DNA from: an uncultured Ilumatobacter sp.
Lineage (GTDB): Bacteria; Actinomycetota; Acidimicrobiia; Acidimicrobiales; Ilumatobacteraceae
Direction: 5' to 3'
NCBI GenBank assembly: GCA_938049325.1
Contig: CALICC010000283.1
Location: 1 to 7,942, forward strand
DNA length: 7,942 nt
Each line of letters opens with the position of its first letter. The stretch's first letter is position 1. The notes below the pieces were generated by a model. The model ran no database searches. It was not told where the DNA came from and was given only the letters and a program-made list of their open reading frames with translations. Below are positions 5,700-7,942 of this stretch, one piece after another. The translations under genes were made by a program, and so were the position numbers.

Positions 5700-7895
5700 G
5701 TGCACGAGCACGACGACCGGCGATGGCCAGAAGATCTCGATCCACTCGAACGATCACTGCTCGACTCACTCGCGTCACGCCACACCTCGAGACAGGCCGT
5801 CGATGCGGACGCCGACCCGATGCTCGTCGCCATCTGGCTCGAAGCGCAGGTCACGAGCCGACTCCTCGACCACACCGCACGATGGCTGCGGCGAGCTCAC
5901 GGCATCGGTTACTACACGATTGGGTCGGCCGGCCACGAGAGCAATGCGATCGTCGCGTCGACGCTGCGCACGTCCGACCCGGCACTGCTGCACTATCGCT
6001 CGGGCGGCTTTTTCATCGCCCGCGCGCTCCTGGCCCAGAACGTGCGCACCGATGCAACGCGCGACATCCTCCGCGGCTTGCTCGCCAAGGCGACCGAGCC
6101 GATCGCCGGCGGGCGACACAAGGTGTTCGGCAGCCACGAGCTCTCGATCATCCCGCAGACCTCGACGATTGCGTCACACCTCCCACGTGCGGTCGGTCTC
6201 GCGTTGAGCTTCGGACTTGCCCCCAGCGCGCCGACCTCCTGGCCCGAGGATTCGGTGGTGGTGTGCAGTTTCGGCGACGGCTCCCTCAACCATTCGACGG
6301 CGCAAGGCGCGATCAACTGGGCCTGCCATGCCCGACGTTCCGGGGCTCGCGTTCCACTCCTCTTCGTTTGCGAAGACAACGGGTTGGGATTGAGCGTTCC
6401 GACGCCAGATCGTTGGGTCGGTGATTCGCTGTCGGGCCGCCCCGAACTGACGGTCGCTCACGCCGACGGCGACAACCCAACCGACGTGTGGCGAGCATCG
6501 ACGGCGCTCGTCGACAACATCCGCGCCACCGGCCAGCCCGGTGTCCTGCATCTGTCGACCGTGCGATTTCTCGGCCATGCAGGCACCGACGTCGAGTCCG
6601 CGTACCGATCCCCCACCGAACTCGCCGCCGACGTCACCCGCGACCCGATCCTGGCGACAGCACGTCTGGCCGCCCAACTCGGCGTCAGTTCTCCCGCCGA
6701 GACGATCGACTGGTACCTCGATCTCCGCGCATCGATTCGCGACCTTGCGTTCGACGTGCTCGACGAGCCCGAGCTCATCACGGCCGCCGACATCATGACG
6801 CCGCTCGTCGACGACGCTGTGGCGCGCTCAGCTCTCAGCGGCCGCACCCCGGCCGGTGACGTGCCCGCTGCCGGCGAGGAGCGGCTGACGGTGGCACAGA
6901 CGATCAACCGTGTACTCGGGGACGAACTCGCCGCGTCAGACGACGCGCTCGTGTTCGGTGAAGACGTCGGTCGCAAGGGAGGCGCCTACGGCGTGACGCG
7001 CGGACTGCACAAGCGATTCGGTGAGAATCGCGTGTTCGACACGCTGCTCGACGAGCAGTCGATCCTCGGTCTCGCACTCGGCGCCGGGCTCAACGGACGA
7101 CTGCCGATTCCGGAGATCCAGTACCTCGCGTACCTCCACAACGCCGAGGACCAACTCCGCGGCGAGGCGGCAACGCTTGCGTTCTTCTCGAAGCGTCAGT
7201 TCCTGAATCCGATGGTCGTGCGTGTTGCCGGGTACGGCTACCAGAAGGGCTTCGGCGGACACTTCCACAACGACAACTCGATCGCGGTGCTGCGTGACAT
7301 TCCCGGCATCGTCATCGCGTCGCCGGGTCACCCCGCCGACGCCGGGCCGATGCTCAACGCGTGTCTGGCGCACGCACGTACCACCGGAGCGGTGTGTGTG
7401 TTCCTCGAGCCGATCGCTCGCTATCACACGACCGACCTCCACGAGGTTGACGACAACGGATGGACCGCACCGTTCGACGCCACACCCGCTCCCCTCGGAC
7501 GAGCCCGCACCCACGGAGGCAGCGCCCACGACGTCGTCACGATCGTGACGTGGGCGAACGGGTTGTTCTTGAGCTTGCGCGCGCAGCGCCGACTTGCGAC
7601 TCAGCACGGGATCTCGGTGCGCGTGGTCGACATGCGCTGGATCGCACCGATGCCGATCGACGACGTGCTCATCGAGGCGAACGCAACGGGTCGCGTGCTG
7701 ATCGTCGACGAGACCCGCGCCCAGGGCGGCGTGGCCGAGGGCGTGATCGCCGATCTGGTCGACGCCAAGTTCGACGGCATGATGCAACGGGTCGCCGCAC
7801 GCAACTCGTTCGTGCCCCTGGGGGCTGCTGCGGAGCTCGTGCTGGTGAGCGAAGACGACATCATGACCGCGGCGATCGAGCTCGCCGAGCGCTGA
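5700..7895 (+). CDS. Fused E1 alpha-beta subunit of a branched-chain-type 2-oxoacid dehydrogenase
   Basis: This is a 731-residue single-chain E1, the TPP-dependent decarboxylase that passes an acyl group to the lipoyl domain of E2. The alpha half (about 40-375) has 'HYRSGGFFIARAL' (98-110), 'STIASHLPRAVGLALS' (155-170), the TPP motif GDG 192-194 to N227-G228, and 'GHAGTDVESAYRS' (292-304), matching the 'GHs.sDd...YR' loop. The spacing and the 'H..II.tSt.ASHLPRAVG' pattern resemble branched-chain E1 more than pyruvate E1. An Ala/Pro/Gly linker (about 380-394) leads to the beta half (about 395-731), with 'FGEDVGRKGGAYGVT', the catalytic Glu region 'DTLLDEQSILG' (E452), 'DQLRGEAA', 'GFGGHFHNDNS' (H523 likely the active-site His) and 'DETRAQGGVAEGV'. 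Families usually encode alpha and beta separately, though fused forms are known. GTG 5700 is the first sensible start; the frame further upstream is antiphase to the kinase gene. E2 and E3 are not in the window, so the exact substrate (pyruvate or branched-chain 2-oxoacids) is unproved. Confidence 0.9.
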   Translation: MHEHDDRRWPEDLDPLERSLLDSLASRHTSRQAVDADADPMLVAIWLEAQVTSRLLDHTARWLRRAHGIGYYTIGSAGHESNAIVASTLRTSDPALLHYRSGGFFIARALLAQNVRTDATRDILRGLLAKATEPIAGGRHKVFGSHELSIIPQTSTIASHLPRAVGLALSFGLAPSAPTSWPEDSVVVCSFGDGSLNHSTAQGAINWACHARRSGARVPLLFVCEDNGLGLSVPTPDRWVGDSLSGRPELTVAHADGDNPTDVWRASTALVDNIRATGQPGVLHLSTVRFLGHAGTDVESAYRSPTELAADVTRDPILATARLAAQLGVSSPAETIDWYLDLRASIRDLAFDVLDEPELITAADIMTPLVDDAVARSALSGRTPAGDVPAAGEERLTVAQTINRVLGDELAASDDALVFGEDVGRKGGAYGVTRGLHKRFGENRVFDTLLDEQSILGLALGAGLNGRLPIPEIQYLAYLHNAEDQLRGEAATLAFFSKRQFLNPMVVRVAGYGYQKGFGGHFHNDNSIAVLRDIPGIVIASPGHPADAGPMLNACLAHARTTGAVCVFLEPIARYHTTDLHEVDDNGWTAPFDATPAPLGRARTHGGSAHDVVTIVTWANGLFLSLRAQRRLATQHGISVRVVDMRWIAPMPIDDVLIEANATGRVLIVDETRAQGGVAEGVIADLVDAKFDGMMQRVAARNSFVPLGAAAELVLVSEDDIMTAAIELAER

Positions 7896-7924
7896 GCCAG
7901 ACCTCACCCGAAAACCAGAGAGGC

Positions 7925-7942
7925 CCCGGGCTTTCGCCCGGG
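7925..7942 (+). terminator. Likely intrinsic terminator hairpin, cut by window edge
   Basis: CCCGGGC (7925-7931), loop TTTC, GCCCGGG (7936-7942) form a perfect 7-base-pair GC stem 29 bases after the E1 stop. The stem probably extends outward through the GGC at 7922-7924 into sequence beyond the window. A following T-tract, which would confirm it, cannot be seen. Confidence 0.6.

Noticed and set aside
6936..7907. Minus-strand open frame of 323 codons opposite the E1 beta half.
   Set aside because: It is antisense to clearly conserved E1 beta motifs and has shadow-like composition.

Overview
The window is strongly GC-rich, tightly packed, and its gene set (an OmpR-type regulator with an 'HQLRT' sensor kinase, a fused E1 alpha/beta oxoacid dehydrogenase) suggests a high-GC actinobacterium. 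An Acidimicrobiia (Ilumatobacter-like) source is my guess from protein style, not something the sequence proves. All six coding regions end in TGA, and two to three of them appear to start at GTG.

Layout. Positions 2-358 (+) hold the C-terminal end of a Gfo/Idh/MocA-type sugar or inositol oxidoreductase. It converges, with a 37-base gap, on a minus-strand gene (396-2372) that encodes a Rieske [2Fe-2S] domain fused to a pyruvate-oxidase-like thiamine-diphosphate (TPP) enzyme. A 120-base divergent intergenic region separates that gene from a plus-strand cluster: a histidinol-dehydrogenase-family protein with altered metal and substrate residues (2493-3815), an OmpR/PhoB response regulator (3895-4677), its partner sensor histidine kinase (4679-5680), and a single-chain E1 alpha-beta branched-chain 2-oxoacid dehydrogenase (5700-7895). 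A GC-rich hairpin at the right edge probably terminates the cluster.

How the genes may work together. The regulator and kinase are one base apart and are surely co-expressed. The E1 gene begins 19 bases after the kinase, so the two-component pair may control 2-oxoacid catabolism or be carried with it. No E2 (lipoyl acyltransferase) or E3 gene is in view, and no other his genes surround the HisD-like gene. Two different TPP enzymes for 2-oxoacids lie in the window, on opposite strands.

The points most worth a second look are the Rieske-TPP fusion, the HisD paralogue that has lost canonical active-site residues, and a recurring TANNNT box placed 6-7 bases before three start codons, which suggests leaderless transcripts. 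I saw no RNA genes, CRISPR arrays, insertion sequences or phage features, and no gene-free stretch longer than about 130 bases.
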